From Streptomyces sp. 150FB (GTDB lineage Bacteria > Actinomycetota > Actinomycetes > Streptomycetales > Streptomycetaceae): a stretch of DNA of 64,000 bases. Below the pieces are notes generated by a model that had not been told where the DNA came from, ran no database searches, and saw only the letters and a program-made list of their open reading frames with translations. Below, in pieces: positions 7,145 to 15,611 of the stretch (position 1 is its first letter; the number at the start of each line of letters is the position of its first letter). Both the position numbers and the translations under genes were made by a program. The stretch spans positions 7,545,852-7,609,851 of the forward strand of contig NZ_JTHL01000001.1 of the NCBI RefSeq assembly GCF_000818195.1, in the 5' to 3' direction.

Positions 7145-8988
7145 GTCCCCGCACGACTGGTGGCCTCGGCCTGGTCCGCTCCTCCAACGCCGGGAAGCCG
7201 ACGTGGACGCTCGTCGGAACCGGCGCCCTCGCGCACGCGCGAACCGACCACATCCACACCACGGACCTGGAAGCGACGACCGTCGACAAGCAGGTACTGC
7301 GCGCCGGCGTCGCAGACGTCATGGCCGCCCTCGACCACTACAGCGCCAAACTGGCCTCCACCCCGGGCGGAGCCGACTGGCTCCACGTCCAGCACGTCCC
7401 CGTGCGACGCTTCGTCGCCGAGATCGTGCGCAAGCTCCTGGCCCTGAACTCCTGGGCACCGTTCGCCTCCGCCCCAGGGCCCCTGACCCTGGCCCCGTAC
7501 GAAGGACTCGTGGGACTGCGTTCGAGCAGCTCGCGTGAGTACCTGGCCTACACCGTGACGTGGTCCGGCGTCGCGTACGTGCTCGGTGCTGCGGCACCGC
7601 ACAACCCGACCCGCTCCGCCCAGCTCCGCAACCGCGCCCGGACGACTACGGCGAACACGGAGCCGAGTCCGCTCCCCTCGGATCTCGGACGGCAGGACGT
7701 TCTGGCGCTGTCGTGGACCTCCCGCCACGCGGCCACGCTGACCCCGGTTCTCGCCGAACTGGCGCGCGGCGGGCAGAGGAGTCTCCTGCTCGATCTCGCC
7801 ACTGATGCCGCCGAGCGGTGCAGCGCGGGATCGGTCACGGGTATCGAGCTGCGCTCGGCCCCGAGCGACCTCTTCACCCTCTCCGGCACCGCCGAGGGCT
7901 TCCACCGTCCCGACGACGAGCACGTCGTCCAGGTGGAAGGCCACGGTGTCCAACTTGCCCGGCTCATAAGGCTTTTGTCGGTGCTCTTGGAGACCAGCGG
8001 GGGCTGCACGCAGCCGTCGTGGCGGACGGTCATGCGGGCGGAAAGCTGGCTCGACGACATCCTGTCGACCACCCGGCCGCACACCGTCCTGCTGAGCAAC
8101 GACACCAGCCCCCTGGGCGTGCTGGCCGCGCACGCCGCCGAGCGGCACGAGGCGAACTCGGTGAACGTCCAGCACGGGGCGTGGACGGCGGAATCGGTCG
8201 CCTGGCCGGCCCTGCACAGCCGCGACATCATCGTCATGGGCGAGAGGGACCTCGCCCTGGGCCGAGAGTGGGCGCGCCACCCCCAGGCCGAGGTGCATGT
8301 CCTCGGGCAGCCCCGCTTCGACGTCCTCGCCAGCCTGAGCCGCCAGGCACAGCGCCGATACCTGGAGAAGCTGCTTGCTCCGGGGGGCCGCCGCGCGCCC
8401 GCCCGGATCGCGGTGTGGGCCTGCCAGCCCTTCAACCCCGATCACCTCAACTCCCACGCGGACCTCCTCCTGGACGGGCTCGCCGAGGCGGACGGTGACT
8501 GGGGGCTCGTCATCGCTCCACACCCGGCGCAGGGAGCCGACGCCTTCAACGCTCTGGTGAAGCGGGCCGGCGGGACGACCCTCGCGGTGGCCGATCCCCG
8601 GGTCGGAGCACGAGGCTGCCTCGCCGGCGCTGACGCAGTAGCGAGCGCGTACTCGACGTGCGGGATCGAAGCCGCACTGCTCGGCATCCCGGTCTTCGAA
8701 ATCGGCCCGCCGGGCGAACGCACCTTGAGCCTGACCGGTCACGGACTGGCGACCCGGTGCGAGGCCACTGGTGACGTCTCCGAAGCGCTCTCCGGCGTGC
8801 GCGGGGGCCCTACGCCGATCCCGCGGGCGGCCCTGGACGCGGTCTGCCGGTGGCGCGGCGACAGCGCCGCTCGGATCGCCCGGCTCATCACCGACCGCGC
8901 CACCTCCGGCCCGAGGGCCGACGACTCCACCCACCACCACCCGGGCGCCGCTGCGTCGCCCCAGGACGAAGGAGCATCCGTCCGATGA
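7141..8988 (+). CDS. GT-B-like transferase of the capsule/CDP-glycerol type
   Basis: A 615-residue protein starting at GTG 7141 in a GTGA overlap with the HAD gene. The C-terminal half carries features of GT-B enzymes related to polysialyl-, Kdo- and CDP-glycerol transferases: SVNVQHGAWTAESVAWP, VHVLGQPRFDVLASL (the G.PRFD motif), VIAPHPAQGADAF, and AVASAYSTCGIEAALLGIPV (the S.ST..EA...G.P nucleotide-binding loop). The N-terminal 280 residues are not recognisable. With a CMP-ulosonate synthetase at the end of the operon, transfer of a CMP-linked sugar acid is an attractive but unproven role. No transmembrane segment is obvious. Confidence 0.65.
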   Translation: MSPRTTGGLGLVRSSNAGKPTWTLVGTGALAHARTDHIHTTDLEATTVDKQVLRAGVADVMAALDHYSAKLASTPGGADWLHVQHVPVRRFVAEIVRKLLALNSWAPFASAPGPLTLAPYEGLVGLRSSSSREYLAYTVTWSGVAYVLGAAAPHNPTRSAQLRNRARTTTANTEPSPLPSDLGRQDVLALSWTSRHAATLTPVLAELARGGQRSLLLDLATDAAERCSAGSVTGIELRSAPSDLFTLSGTAEGFHRPDDEHVVQVEGHGVQLARLIRLLSVLLETSGGCTQPSWRTVMRAESWLDDILSTTRPHTVLLSNDTSPLGVLAAHAAERHEANSVNVQHGAWTAESVAWPALHSRDIIVMGERDLALGREWARHPQAEVHVLGQPRFDVLASLSRQAQRRYLEKLLAPGGRRAPARIAVWACQPFNPDHLNSHADLLLDGLAEADGDWGLVIAPHPAQGADAFNALVKRAGGTTLAVADPRVGARGCLAGADAVASAYSTCGIEAALLGIPVFEIGPPGERTLSLTGHGLATRCEATGDVSEALSGVRGGPTPIPRAALDAVCRWRGDSAARIARLITDRATSGPRADDSTHHHPGAAASPQDEGASVR

Positions 8989-9935
8989 CATCCCTCACGG
9001 CCGACAGCATCGCCGAGCTGTTCTCCGGCGCCGTCACGCTGGCCAAATCCGGCGAGAAGATCAGCCCCCGGGGCATGGCCACCCACGAAGTCCGCGACGT
9101 GCACCTGCTGCTCACCCAGCCGCGCGCCCGCCTGCTCTACGCCCCGCCCGCCCGGATCGTGAATCCGGCCTTTGCCGTCGCCGAAACGGTCTGGCACCTG
9201 TCCGGATCCGACGCCCCGTGGATCTTCGACTACAACAACCGGCTGCGGCAATTCGCCGACGACGGCGTCCTCCTGGGGGCGTACGGACCGAGGATGCGGA
9301 ACTGGGGCGGCAAGGTCGACCAACTCGCCCGCGTTGTGGAGATCCTCCAAGCCGACCCCGACTCCCGGCGAGCCCTGATCCAGCTCTACGACCCGGCCCA
9401 GGACGCCGCAGGGCACAAGGACGTGCCCTGCACCCTCGGGTTCCGGTTCCACCTGCGCGCCGGCCGCCTGCACATGGCGACCATGATGCGCGGCCAGGAC
9501 GTATGGATCGGCATGCCGTACGACGTGTTCTTCTACACCGTGTTGCACGAGCTGGTCGCCGGATGGCTCGACGCGGAGCTCGGCGAGTTCCACCTGCACA
9601 TCGGCTCGCTGCACATCTACGACGAGCACATCGAGCAGGCCGACGCGCTGGCCTCGCTCTCGGCGAGCGAGGTCATGCCCGACCTGCGAACGCCCTGGAC
9701 GGGCTTCTCCGGTCTGCTCGACCAGGTCGAGGCCCGCGACGTGACCGGCCATCCCGGCTGGGACGCGATGGCCGAGACGCTGCGCAGTTACCGGTTATGG
9801 AAGGACGGCAAGCGCGAGCAGGCGTGGCGGGCGGCCGACGCGATCGACGGGCCCCTCGGCCAGGCCCTCACCGCCTGGTACGGAGAGCTGGAGCGTCGTT
9901 CGGCCAAGCGAGCCGTGACGGCCGGATCGAGGTGA
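8985..9935 (+). CDS. Thymidylate-synthase-superfamily enzyme
   Basis: A 316-residue protein. YGPRMRNWGGKVDQLARVVE, DPDSRRALIQLYDP, KDVPCTLGFRFHLRAGRLHM and MMRGQDVWIGMPYDVFFYTV are the ThyA core in order, including the catalytic Cys in VPCT, the Arg pair in SRRA, and GSLHIYDEHI near residue 205. The superfamily contains thymidylate synthase, dUMP/dCMP hydroxymethylases and the CMP/UMP-modifying enzymes of nucleoside antibiotics such as MilA and PolB. The usual Streptomyces thymidylate synthase is ThyX, so a pathway enzyme adding a one-carbon group to a pyrimidine nucleotide is more likely than housekeeping. It starts in an ATGA overlap with GGAG upstream. Confidence 0.85.
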   Translation: MTSLTADSIAELFSGAVTLAKSGEKISPRGMATHEVRDVHLLLTQPRARLLYAPPARIVNPAFAVAETVWHLSGSDAPWIFDYNNRLRQFADDGVLLGAYGPRMRNWGGKVDQLARVVEILQADPDSRRALIQLYDPAQDAAGHKDVPCTLGFRFHLRAGRLHMATMMRGQDVWIGMPYDVFFYTVLHELVAGWLDAELGEFHLHIGSLHIYDEHIEQADALASLSASEVMPDLRTPWTGFSGLLDQVEARDVTGHPGWDAMAETLRSYRLWKDGKREQAWRAADAIDGPLGQALTAWYGELERRSAKRAVTAGSR

Positions 9936-9943
9936 CCGCCGCT

Positions 9944-11662
9944 ATGAAGCGCACCCCCTCCGTCGTCCTCGGCCTGTGCTCGTACACCCATGACTCCTCG
10001 GCCGCCCTTCTCGTGGACGGCGAACTCGTCGGCTTCGTCGAGGAGGAACGCCTCTCCGAGCAGAAGCACACCAAGCTCTACCCGGCTCGCGCCGTGGGCT
10101 GGCTCCTCGACCAGGCCAAGCTGAGCGCCACCGACGTGGACGCCGTCGCCTACAACTTCCAGCCCGCCCGCTACCTCGCCGAGTCGCCCGCCGCCCTGCG
10201 CATGGCGCTCTCGCCGATGACACGCGACCGGAGCCTGGCCCGCGCCCACGGGTTCGCCAAGGTCGCCCTGCGGACCCGGCGGCGGCTGCGCGTCCTCGGC
10301 AGCCAGTTCCCTTCGGCCCGCGTCACACCGGTCCTGCACCACCGCGCCCATCAGCTCACGGCCTTCGCCTCCTCCGGCTGGGAGGAAGCCGCCGTACTCG
10401 TGGTCGACAGCCTTGGCGAGCGGCAGACCACCACCATCGCCCACGGCCACGGCGTTCAGCGCCCTCGCGTCCAGACCCTGGAAGCGATCAACGACCCGGA
10501 CTCCCTCGGGTACGTGTACGGCGCCGTCACCGAGCACCTGGGCTGGCGGCGGGGCGACGAGGAGGGCACCGTCATGGCGCTGGCTGCCCTCGGTGACCCC
10601 GCCCGGTTCCGCCACCTGTTCACCACGGCCGTCCGCACGACGGCCACGGGCTTCCGCATCCACCCCGGCTACTTCCCGACGCGCACCCTCACCTCGGGAT
10701 ACCCGAGGACATCCCGGCGGTTCATCGCCGAGACCTGCCCCGAGCGGCACCCGAGCGAACCGCTCACCGACGTCCACCGAGACCTGGCGGCTGCCCTCCA
10801 GGAGCGGACCGAGCAGGTGATGGTCCACCTCGCCCGCCGCGCTCGTGTGCTCACCGGCTCCCGGCGCCTGTGCGTGGGTGGCGGCGTCGCCACGAACTGC
10901 GTGAGCATCGGGAAGATCATCGAGGCTGGCATCTTCGACGAGGTGTTCGTCCCGCCGGCACCGGGGGACGCCGGAACCGCGATCGGGGCCGCCCTCGCCG
11001 TGCACGTCGACGCGCGTACGCCTCGCCCGGTCGCCGGCATCGCCCGCCGCTGTTACCTCGGCCCCTCCTACGAGGACCAGCCCCTCGACCTGACTCCCTG
11101 GCCCGGCCTCCACCAGAAGACCCTTGGCATCGAGACCGCCGAGTTCCTCGCCGACCAGCTCGCACACGGCGTGATCGCCGGACTCTTCCAGGGAGGGGTC
11201 GAAGCCGGGCCGCGCGCTCTGGGCAACCGCTCGATCCTCGCCTCCCCGCTGGAGCCCGGCGTCGTCGAGCGGCTGAACGCCACCGTGAAGTTCCGCGAGC
11301 CGTTCCGGCCCTTCGCCCCTATGGTCCCCGCCGAGCGCGCCGCCGAGTTCTTCACCCTCGGCCAGCCGGCGCCGTACATGTCGATGGCCTCCGGGGTGAC
11401 AGACCTGACGCGCGAGCGGGTGCCGGCCATCGTGCACGCCAACGGCACCTCCCGCCTGCAGACCGTCACCCGGTTGCAGAACCCGTTCATGCACGCGGTG
11501 CTGACCGCCTTCGGCCGCCGGACCGGCGTACCCGTGCTGATCAACACCTCCCTCAACGTCAAGGGCAAGCCGATCTGCGGGACGCCCGAGATGGCCCTGG
11601 ACTGCCTGGCCAGCTCCGGCCTCGACGCCCTGCTCCTCGAAGGGCGGTGGATCACCAAATGA
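9944..11662 (+). CDS. NodU/TobZ-family carbamoyltransferase
   Basis: A 572-residue enzyme of usual length. The N-terminal Kae1-like domain begins LGLCSYTHDSSAALLVDGEL and EEERLSEQKHTKLYP, then has HHRAHQLTAFASSGW (metal-binding His) and LVVDSLGE. The C-terminal YrdC-like domain shows CVGGGVATNCVSIGKI, GLFQGGVEAGPRALGNRSIL and FRPFAPMVPAE. These enzymes make carbamoyl-adenylate from carbamoyl phosphate and ATP and move it to a hydroxyl, as in tobramycin and nodulation factor. ATG 9944 is preferred because GAGGTG lies eight bases upstream; GTG 9932 would give a GTGA overlap. Next to a ThyA-fold enzyme, a carbamoylated hydroxymethyl group is one possible product. Confidence 0.9.
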   Translation: MKRTPSVVLGLCSYTHDSSAALLVDGELVGFVEEERLSEQKHTKLYPARAVGWLLDQAKLSATDVDAVAYNFQPARYLAESPAALRMALSPMTRDRSLARAHGFAKVALRTRRRLRVLGSQFPSARVTPVLHHRAHQLTAFASSGWEEAAVLVVDSLGERQTTTIAHGHGVQRPRVQTLEAINDPDSLGYVYGAVTEHLGWRRGDEEGTVMALAALGDPARFRHLFTTAVRTTATGFRIHPGYFPTRTLTSGYPRTSRRFIAETCPERHPSEPLTDVHRDLAAALQERTEQVMVHLARRARVLTGSRRLCVGGGVATNCVSIGKIIEAGIFDEVFVPPAPGDAGTAIGAALAVHVDARTPRPVAGIARRCYLGPSYEDQPLDLTPWPGLHQKTLGIETAEFLADQLAHGVIAGLFQGGVEAGPRALGNRSILASPLEPGVVERLNATVKFREPFRPFAPMVPAERAAEFFTLGQPAPYMSMASGVTDLTRERVPAIVHANGTSRLQTVTRLQNPFMHAVLTAFGRRTGVPVLINTSLNVKGKPICGTPEMALDCLASSGLDALLLEGRWITK

Positions 11663-12711
11663 AGATCGGGTACAGCTTCTGGGGCTTCCTCGGTAACGGC
11701 GTCACCGACACCCCCGACGGAGGCCGCAGCCACCGCCGCCCCTTCATTGACGCCCTCATTGCCCGCGGTCACGAGATCGTCTTCCTCCAGCCCGACCGCG
11801 ACCGCCTCGAAGCCGACGACGACCTCGGCGGCGCGTACACCTTCGACGACGGCCTGCCTGGCATCGACGCCCTGTTCCTGGAGTGGCGCTGGGCCATCCC
11901 CGGCCGCAACACCACCGTGTGCGGCAGCGAGGGGCACACCTGCGACCTCCACCGGCAGGCCCAGCTCATCAAGCACTACACGGCCCGGTCTCAGACGCCC
12001 ACCGTCATCTGGGACAAGGACCGCACCCTGCGCGCCGAGAGCGTGTGGCGCCGTACGGCCCACACCCGCGTCTGCGAGGCCGCGCTCGCCCCGACTCTCG
12101 GCGCGCACTCGCTGCTCTTCCCCGTCGCCGAGGACCTCCTCGCCCAGGCCGATCCCCTCATCCTGGCGGCGCGGCCTCGGGATCTCGCGCTCGGCTACGT
12201 GGGCAACCAGTACGACCGCGACGAGCCCTTCGACCGCTTCTTCGCCCCGGCCGCCGCCCGCGTCGAGCACCTGGTCGCCGGGAAGTGGACGAAGACCGGC
12301 CGCTGGCCGCACGTCCGCTTCGCGGGCCGGATCCCGTTCGAGGACGCTGCCGGCGTCTACGGCCGGTCCCTGGCCACGGTGCTCATGCTGCCCGAGCGGT
12401 ACGCCGCCGTCGGGCAGATGACCCAGCGCATCTTCGAGGCCGTGCTCGCCGGCTGCCTGCCGCTGGCCCCGGCGGACATCCGCTTCGCCGACCGGTTCGT
12501 CCCGAAGGAACTGGTCGTGCGCTCCGGCAGCGACGTGCTCGAACGCCTCTCCTACCTGCGCGAGATCGCCGGCACCGAGCAGCACGCCGCCCTGATCGCC
12601 GCGTGCGTCGACCGCCTGCGCCTGTTCGGCCTGTGCAAGCAGGTCAACACCCTGGAGTCCGTCCTGCACGGCCTCCTCCAGTCCACCGCGACCGAGCGGG
12701 GAACTGCCTGA
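11659..12711 (+). CDS. Glycosyltransferase-like protein, CgeB-type
   Basis: A 350-residue protein beginning MKIGYSFWGFLGNG in an ATGA overlap with the carbamoyltransferase. It has RGHEIVFLQPDRDRLE, TPTVIWDKD, LLFPVAEDLL, LGYVGNQYDRDEPFDRFFAP and, near the end, QRIFEAVLAGCLPLAPADIR. The last motif, with R.FE...G..P, and the DKD element fit the GT4/CgeB group of glycosyltransferases found in spore and exopolysaccharide loci. No acceptor or donor can be inferred. It ends the first tightly packed set of genes; about 96 bases follow before the next start. The family call rests on scattered motifs. Confidence 0.55.
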   Translation: MKIGYSFWGFLGNGVTDTPDGGRSHRRPFIDALIARGHEIVFLQPDRDRLEADDDLGGAYTFDDGLPGIDALFLEWRWAIPGRNTTVCGSEGHTCDLHRQAQLIKHYTARSQTPTVIWDKDRTLRAESVWRRTAHTRVCEAALAPTLGAHSLLFPVAEDLLAQADPLILAARPRDLALGYVGNQYDRDEPFDRFFAPAAARVEHLVAGKWTKTGRWPHVRFAGRIPFEDAAGVYGRSLATVLMLPERYAAVGQMTQRIFEAVLAGCLPLAPADIRFADRFVPKELVVRSGSDVLERLSYLREIAGTEQHAALIAACVDRLRLFGLCKQVNTLESVLHGLLQSTATERGTA

Positions 12712-12745
12712 TGCAGACCGCTCGATCGACCACGGCGCGCGGATT

Positions 12746-12764
12746 CTCCGGGCGCGTCCCGGAG
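12746..12764. promoter_or_regulatory. Inverted repeat between the two parts of the operon
   Basis: CTCCGGG and CCCGGAG form a perfect seven-base-pair hairpin with loop CGCGT, 35 bases after the glycosyltransferase stop. No T-run follows. It could be a weak terminator, a processing site or an operator. A TACGCT at 12794-12799 nine bases before the next ATG could be the -10 box of an internal promoter giving a very short leader. Confidence 0.4.
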
Positions 12765-12807
12765 GATGGGTCCGCCGGACACCCGAACCTCTCTACGCTG
12801 GAGCACC

Positions 12808-13317
12808 ATGAAGAAGGTCGCCATCGTCGGCTGCGGAGGCAGCGGCAAATCCCACGTGGCCCGCGAACTGGGCACGATCCTCGACGCCCCGGTGACGCAC
12901 CTGGACGCCGCGTTCTACGACGACGAGTGGAACGCGTTGCCCATGGACAAGTTCACCGACGTGCAGCGCGAGCTGGTCGCGCAGCCGCGGTGGGTGATCG
13001 ACGGCAACTACAACTCGACGCTGCAGGTACGGCTCGAAGCCTGCGACACGGTGGTTCTGATGGACGTGTCGACCGTGGCGGCGCTGTACGGGATCTTCTC
13101 CCGGCAGATCCGGCACGGGGCCGGGCACAAGGGCAACGGGGTGCACAACCGCATCCACTGGGGCGTGATCAAGTACGTCGCCACGTACCGGCGCAAGATG
13201 CGGCCCCGCGTGATGGCGAAGATCGAGGAGTTCGGCTCCGGCACCAACGTGGTGCTGCTGGCCAACCGGCGCCAGACGCGCCGCTGGCTGCGGAAGGTCG
13301 CCGCCGAGCAGTCCTGA
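12808..13317 (+). CDS. P-loop small-molecule kinase, adenylate-kinase/FlaR-like
   Basis: A 169-residue P-loop protein. VAIVGCGGSGKSHVARELG is the Walker A motif at residue 5. THLDAAFYDDEW and RWVIDGNYNSTLQVRLEACD are the conserved blocks of the FlaR/adenylate-kinase-like family, and LMDV is the Walker B-like strand. RQIRHGAGHKGNGVHNRIHW corresponds to the lid region. Relatives are annotated as topology-modulation proteins or kinases without proven substrates. Here it may phosphorylate a sugar or nucleoside intermediate. The ATG is preceded by GGAG at four bases. It starts the second packed part of the operon. Confidence 0.75.
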   Translation: MKKVAIVGCGGSGKSHVARELGTILDAPVTHLDAAFYDDEWNALPMDKFTDVQRELVAQPRWVIDGNYNSTLQVRLEACDTVVLMDVSTVAALYGIFSRQIRHGAGHKGNGVHNRIHWGVIKYVATYRRKMRPRVMAKIEEFGSGTNVVLLANRRQTRRWLRKVAAEQS

Positions 13318-13348
13318 CCGGTCCGCGCTCCCGGTCAGGGGGTGCGGC

Positions 13349-14200
13349 ATGAACGAGCCCAACCCGTTCCTGGACCCCGCCCGGCAGTCGGAGCTGTACG
13401 GACACGCCTCGCGGCTGGCCGGGCGGACAAGCGCCCTGATGCGCGCCAAGACCGCCGGACACCCGGTGCCCGAGACGATCGTCAGCCTGGTGCAGACCCA
13501 CCATGCCCGGCCCGACCGGCTCGGCGTGGTGCTCGACATCGGCTGCGGTCGCGGCACGAGCAGCCTCGTCATCGCCGAGCAGCTCCGGCCCATGCGCGTC
13601 GTGGGCCTGGACGCCGCCCCCTCCCTGCTCGCCCAAGCCCGCGAGCGCGTTAAGGACCTGCCCGACAGCACGGTGGAGTTCGTCGAAGGCGACTTCCACG
13701 ACCTCCCTCTGCCCGACGGGTCGAGCGACGTCGTCGTCGCGGCGTTCTGCCTCTACCACTCGCCGCGCCCCGAGGACGTCGTCGGGCAGATCGCCAGGGT
13801 CCTCGCCCCCGGTGGTGTGGCCGTGCTCGTCACCAAAGGCCTCGACAGCTACCGGGAGATGGACCAGCTGGTCGCCTCCGCCGGTCTCGATCCGCGTGCC
13901 GCCCAGCACGAGAGCCTCTACACCGCAGCCCACAGCGGCAACCTCGCCGTGGTGGCCGCCTCCTCGCTCGACGTGATCGCCGTCCTGGACGAGAAGCACG
14001 TCTTCACCTTCGACGGCCACGACCACACGGCGCAGTACCTGGCCACCAATCCCAAGTACGACCTGGCGCCCGGCTTGTACGGCAACCCCGGGGCCTTGGC
14101 GGCGACCCTGCACGAGTTCCTTCCCGACCAGCCGCTGACCACCCGGTCCCGGATCACCTTCGTCGTCGCCCAGCCGAAGGAAGGAGGTGAGCCGGCATGA
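13349..14200 (+). CDS. Class I SAM-dependent methyltransferase
   Basis: A 283-residue methyltransferase. Motif I is VVLDIGCGRGTSSLVIAEQL near residue 60, acidic post-I is RVVGLDAAPSLLAQARERV, FVEGDFHDLPLPDGSSDVVV is the motif II/III region and VAAFCLYHSPRPEDVVGQIA with VLAPGGVAVLVT completes the Rossmann fold. The C-terminal part, ending FDGHDHTAQYLATNPKYDLA and TTRSRITFVVAQPK, is typical of small-molecule O-, N- or C-methyltransferases. Substrate unknown. The ATG lies 32 bases after the kinase, and the stop overlaps the next start (ATGA). Confidence 0.85.
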   Translation: MNEPNPFLDPARQSELYGHASRLAGRTSALMRAKTAGHPVPETIVSLVQTHHARPDRLGVVLDIGCGRGTSSLVIAEQLRPMRVVGLDAAPSLLAQARERVKDLPDSTVEFVEGDFHDLPLPDGSSDVVVAAFCLYHSPRPEDVVGQIARVLAPGGVAVLVTKGLDSYREMDQLVASAGLDPRAAQHESLYTAAHSGNLAVVAASSLDVIAVLDEKHVFTFDGHDHTAQYLATNPKYDLAPGLYGNPGALAATLHEFLPDQPLTTRSRITFVVAQPKEGGEPA

Positions 14201-14958
14201 GCCCCGCCTCGTTCACCAAGCGCTACGCGGAACCGGAGCGCGCGGCGGGGGCGGTGCGCCACTACCGGTGGCTCACCGCGTACGCCAAGCCGCTGCGGCA
14301 GCCGGCCCTCCACACTGCCGGACCGCAGTCCCTGACGTTCGAACGGATCGAGGGCCGCCCCGTACGTCCCGAGGACCTCCCGCGTGTGGCGGAACTGCTC
14401 GGCCACGCCCACGGTGCCGCCTGGGCCAGCGACCTGCACTCCGCGTCGCTGGACACCCCGCACCACTTCGAGGACGGCACGCAGTTCGACGACTACCTCG
14501 GTCCCCGGAGGGTCGCTCTGCGGCGACGCCACGAGCAGGGCTACCTGCCGAACAAGACGGCACTACACGCGATGCTCGGCCTGCTGCAAGCGACCGCCGA
14601 GGGACCGTGCGCCTTCTACAAGGACAGCAACCCGCGGAACTTCATCATCACCAGCACGCAGGACATCGTCGCCGTCGACACCGACGACCTGTCCCTCGCC
14701 CCGCTGGGCTACGACCTCGCCAAGCTCGTCGCGACGCTCCACCTGACCTACGGGCCGCTCACGGACCAAGCCGTCACCACCGCCCTGCTCGCCTACAACG
14801 CGGCAGCCCGACGCCACGACGCCCGGCTGGGCACCACGGACCGGGGTCAGCTCGACAGCTTCCTCGGCCTGCACGCCGTGCTCACCGCCCCGTACGTCGG
14901 CCGCAACGGCTACCACTACAGCCTGCCCCTCCGTTTCAGCCACCGAGGAGCCTCATGA
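14197..14958 (+). CDS. APH-like phosphotransferase
   Basis: A 253-residue protein of the aminoglycoside/choline kinase fold. LTFERIEGRPVRPEDLPRV and LLGHAHGAAW resemble the mid-region of the family; FYKDSNPRNFIIT is the catalytic loop with Asp and Asn kept but the usual preceding His replaced by Tyr; IVAVDTDDLSLAPLGYDLAK is the metal-binding block. The N-terminal ATP-binding lobe is short. It lies between the methyltransferase and the histidine phosphatase with four-base overlaps on both sides. It may phosphorylate a pathway intermediate or act in self-protection; nothing in the sequence decides this. Confidence 0.7.
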   Translation: MSPASFTKRYAEPERAAGAVRHYRWLTAYAKPLRQPALHTAGPQSLTFERIEGRPVRPEDLPRVAELLGHAHGAAWASDLHSASLDTPHHFEDGTQFDDYLGPRRVALRRRHEQGYLPNKTALHAMLGLLQATAEGPCAFYKDSNPRNFIITSTQDIVAVDTDDLSLAPLGYDLAKLVATLHLTYGPLTDQAVTTALLAYNAAARRHDARLGTTDRGQLDSFLGLHAVLTAPYVGRNGYHYSLPLRFSHRGAS

Positions 14959-15611
14959 TCACCACCGAACTCGTCTTCGTCCGGCACGGCCAGGCCCAGT
15001 GCAACGCCGACGGCCTCGTCGGGGGCCCGCGCACCTGCACCGGCCTGACCAACCTCGGGTACGCCCAAGCCGAACAGGCCGCACGCCGCCTGGCCACCGA
15101 GCACCTGAAGAAGCCCTTCGACGTCATCTACACCGGCCCGCGGATCCGCCTCGTCCAGACCGGCGAGATCATCGCCCAGACGCTCCAGATCCCCGTGCAC
15201 CACGACGACCGACTCGACGGCCCGGTCCACGGCGACGCCGACGGCCGGCCCTGGGACGCGGTGAAGACGGCCGCCGACGGCGGCCCGCACGCCCACCCCG
15301 ACACACCCTGGGCCAACGGCTCCGACACCTGGAACGGGTTCCTGGAGCGCGCCAGCAGGAACCTGAGCCAGCTCATCGAGGAGAACCACGGCAAGCGCGT
15401 CGTCTTCGCCGCCCACGGGGAGACGGTGATCACCGCACACACCCTGCTGCTCGGCATCCCGATCGGCTCGCCCGCCGGGTTCACCCACAACCACGCCTCC
15501 ATCACCCGCTGGCAGCACCACCGCAACCGCCTGGGCCAGACCCGCTGGATGCTCGACCGGCACAACGACACCGAGCACCTCAGTCTCCTCACGCCGGAGC
15601 CGACCCCGTGA
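14955..15611 (+). CDS. Histidine phosphatase family protein
   Basis: A 218-residue protein of the phosphoglycerate-mutase-like family. The nucleophile motif is LVFVRHGQAQCNADG at residue 6. The Arg of YTGPRIRLVQTGEIIAQ is the second phosphate ligand, and FAAHGETVITAH carries the second catalytic His followed by Glu. Insertions between these (DDRLDGPVHGDADGRPWDAV) are longer than in the smallest members. The family removes phosphate from diverse small molecules. Flanked by two APH-like kinases through ATGA and GTGA overlaps, it suggests a phosphate put on as handle or protection and later removed. Confidence 0.85.
   Translation: MITTELVFVRHGQAQCNADGLVGGPRTCTGLTNLGYAQAEQAARRLATEHLKKPFDVIYTGPRIRLVQTGEIIAQTLQIPVHHDDRLDGPVHGDADGRPWDAVKTAADGGPHAHPDTPWANGSDTWNGFLERASRNLSQLIEENHGKRVVFAAHGETVITAHTLLLGIPIGSPAGFTHNHASITRWQHHRNRLGQTRWMLDRHNDTEHLSLLTPEPTP

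Noticed and set aside
7042-8991. A 649-codon frame antisense to the GT-B gene.
   Set aside because: It mirrors the real gene's GC-rich third positions; its product is Arg/Gly/Val-rich without any domain, while the plus-strand product has clear GT-B motifs and overlaps its neighbours properly.
9788-11494. A 568-codon frame antisense to the carbamoyltransferase.
   Set aside because: Shadow frame; no domain, and the opposite strand encodes a complete NodU/TobZ enzyme.
11068-12669. A 533-codon antisense frame across the carbamoyltransferase and glycosyltransferase genes.
   Set aside because: Crosses two real genes and has shadow composition.
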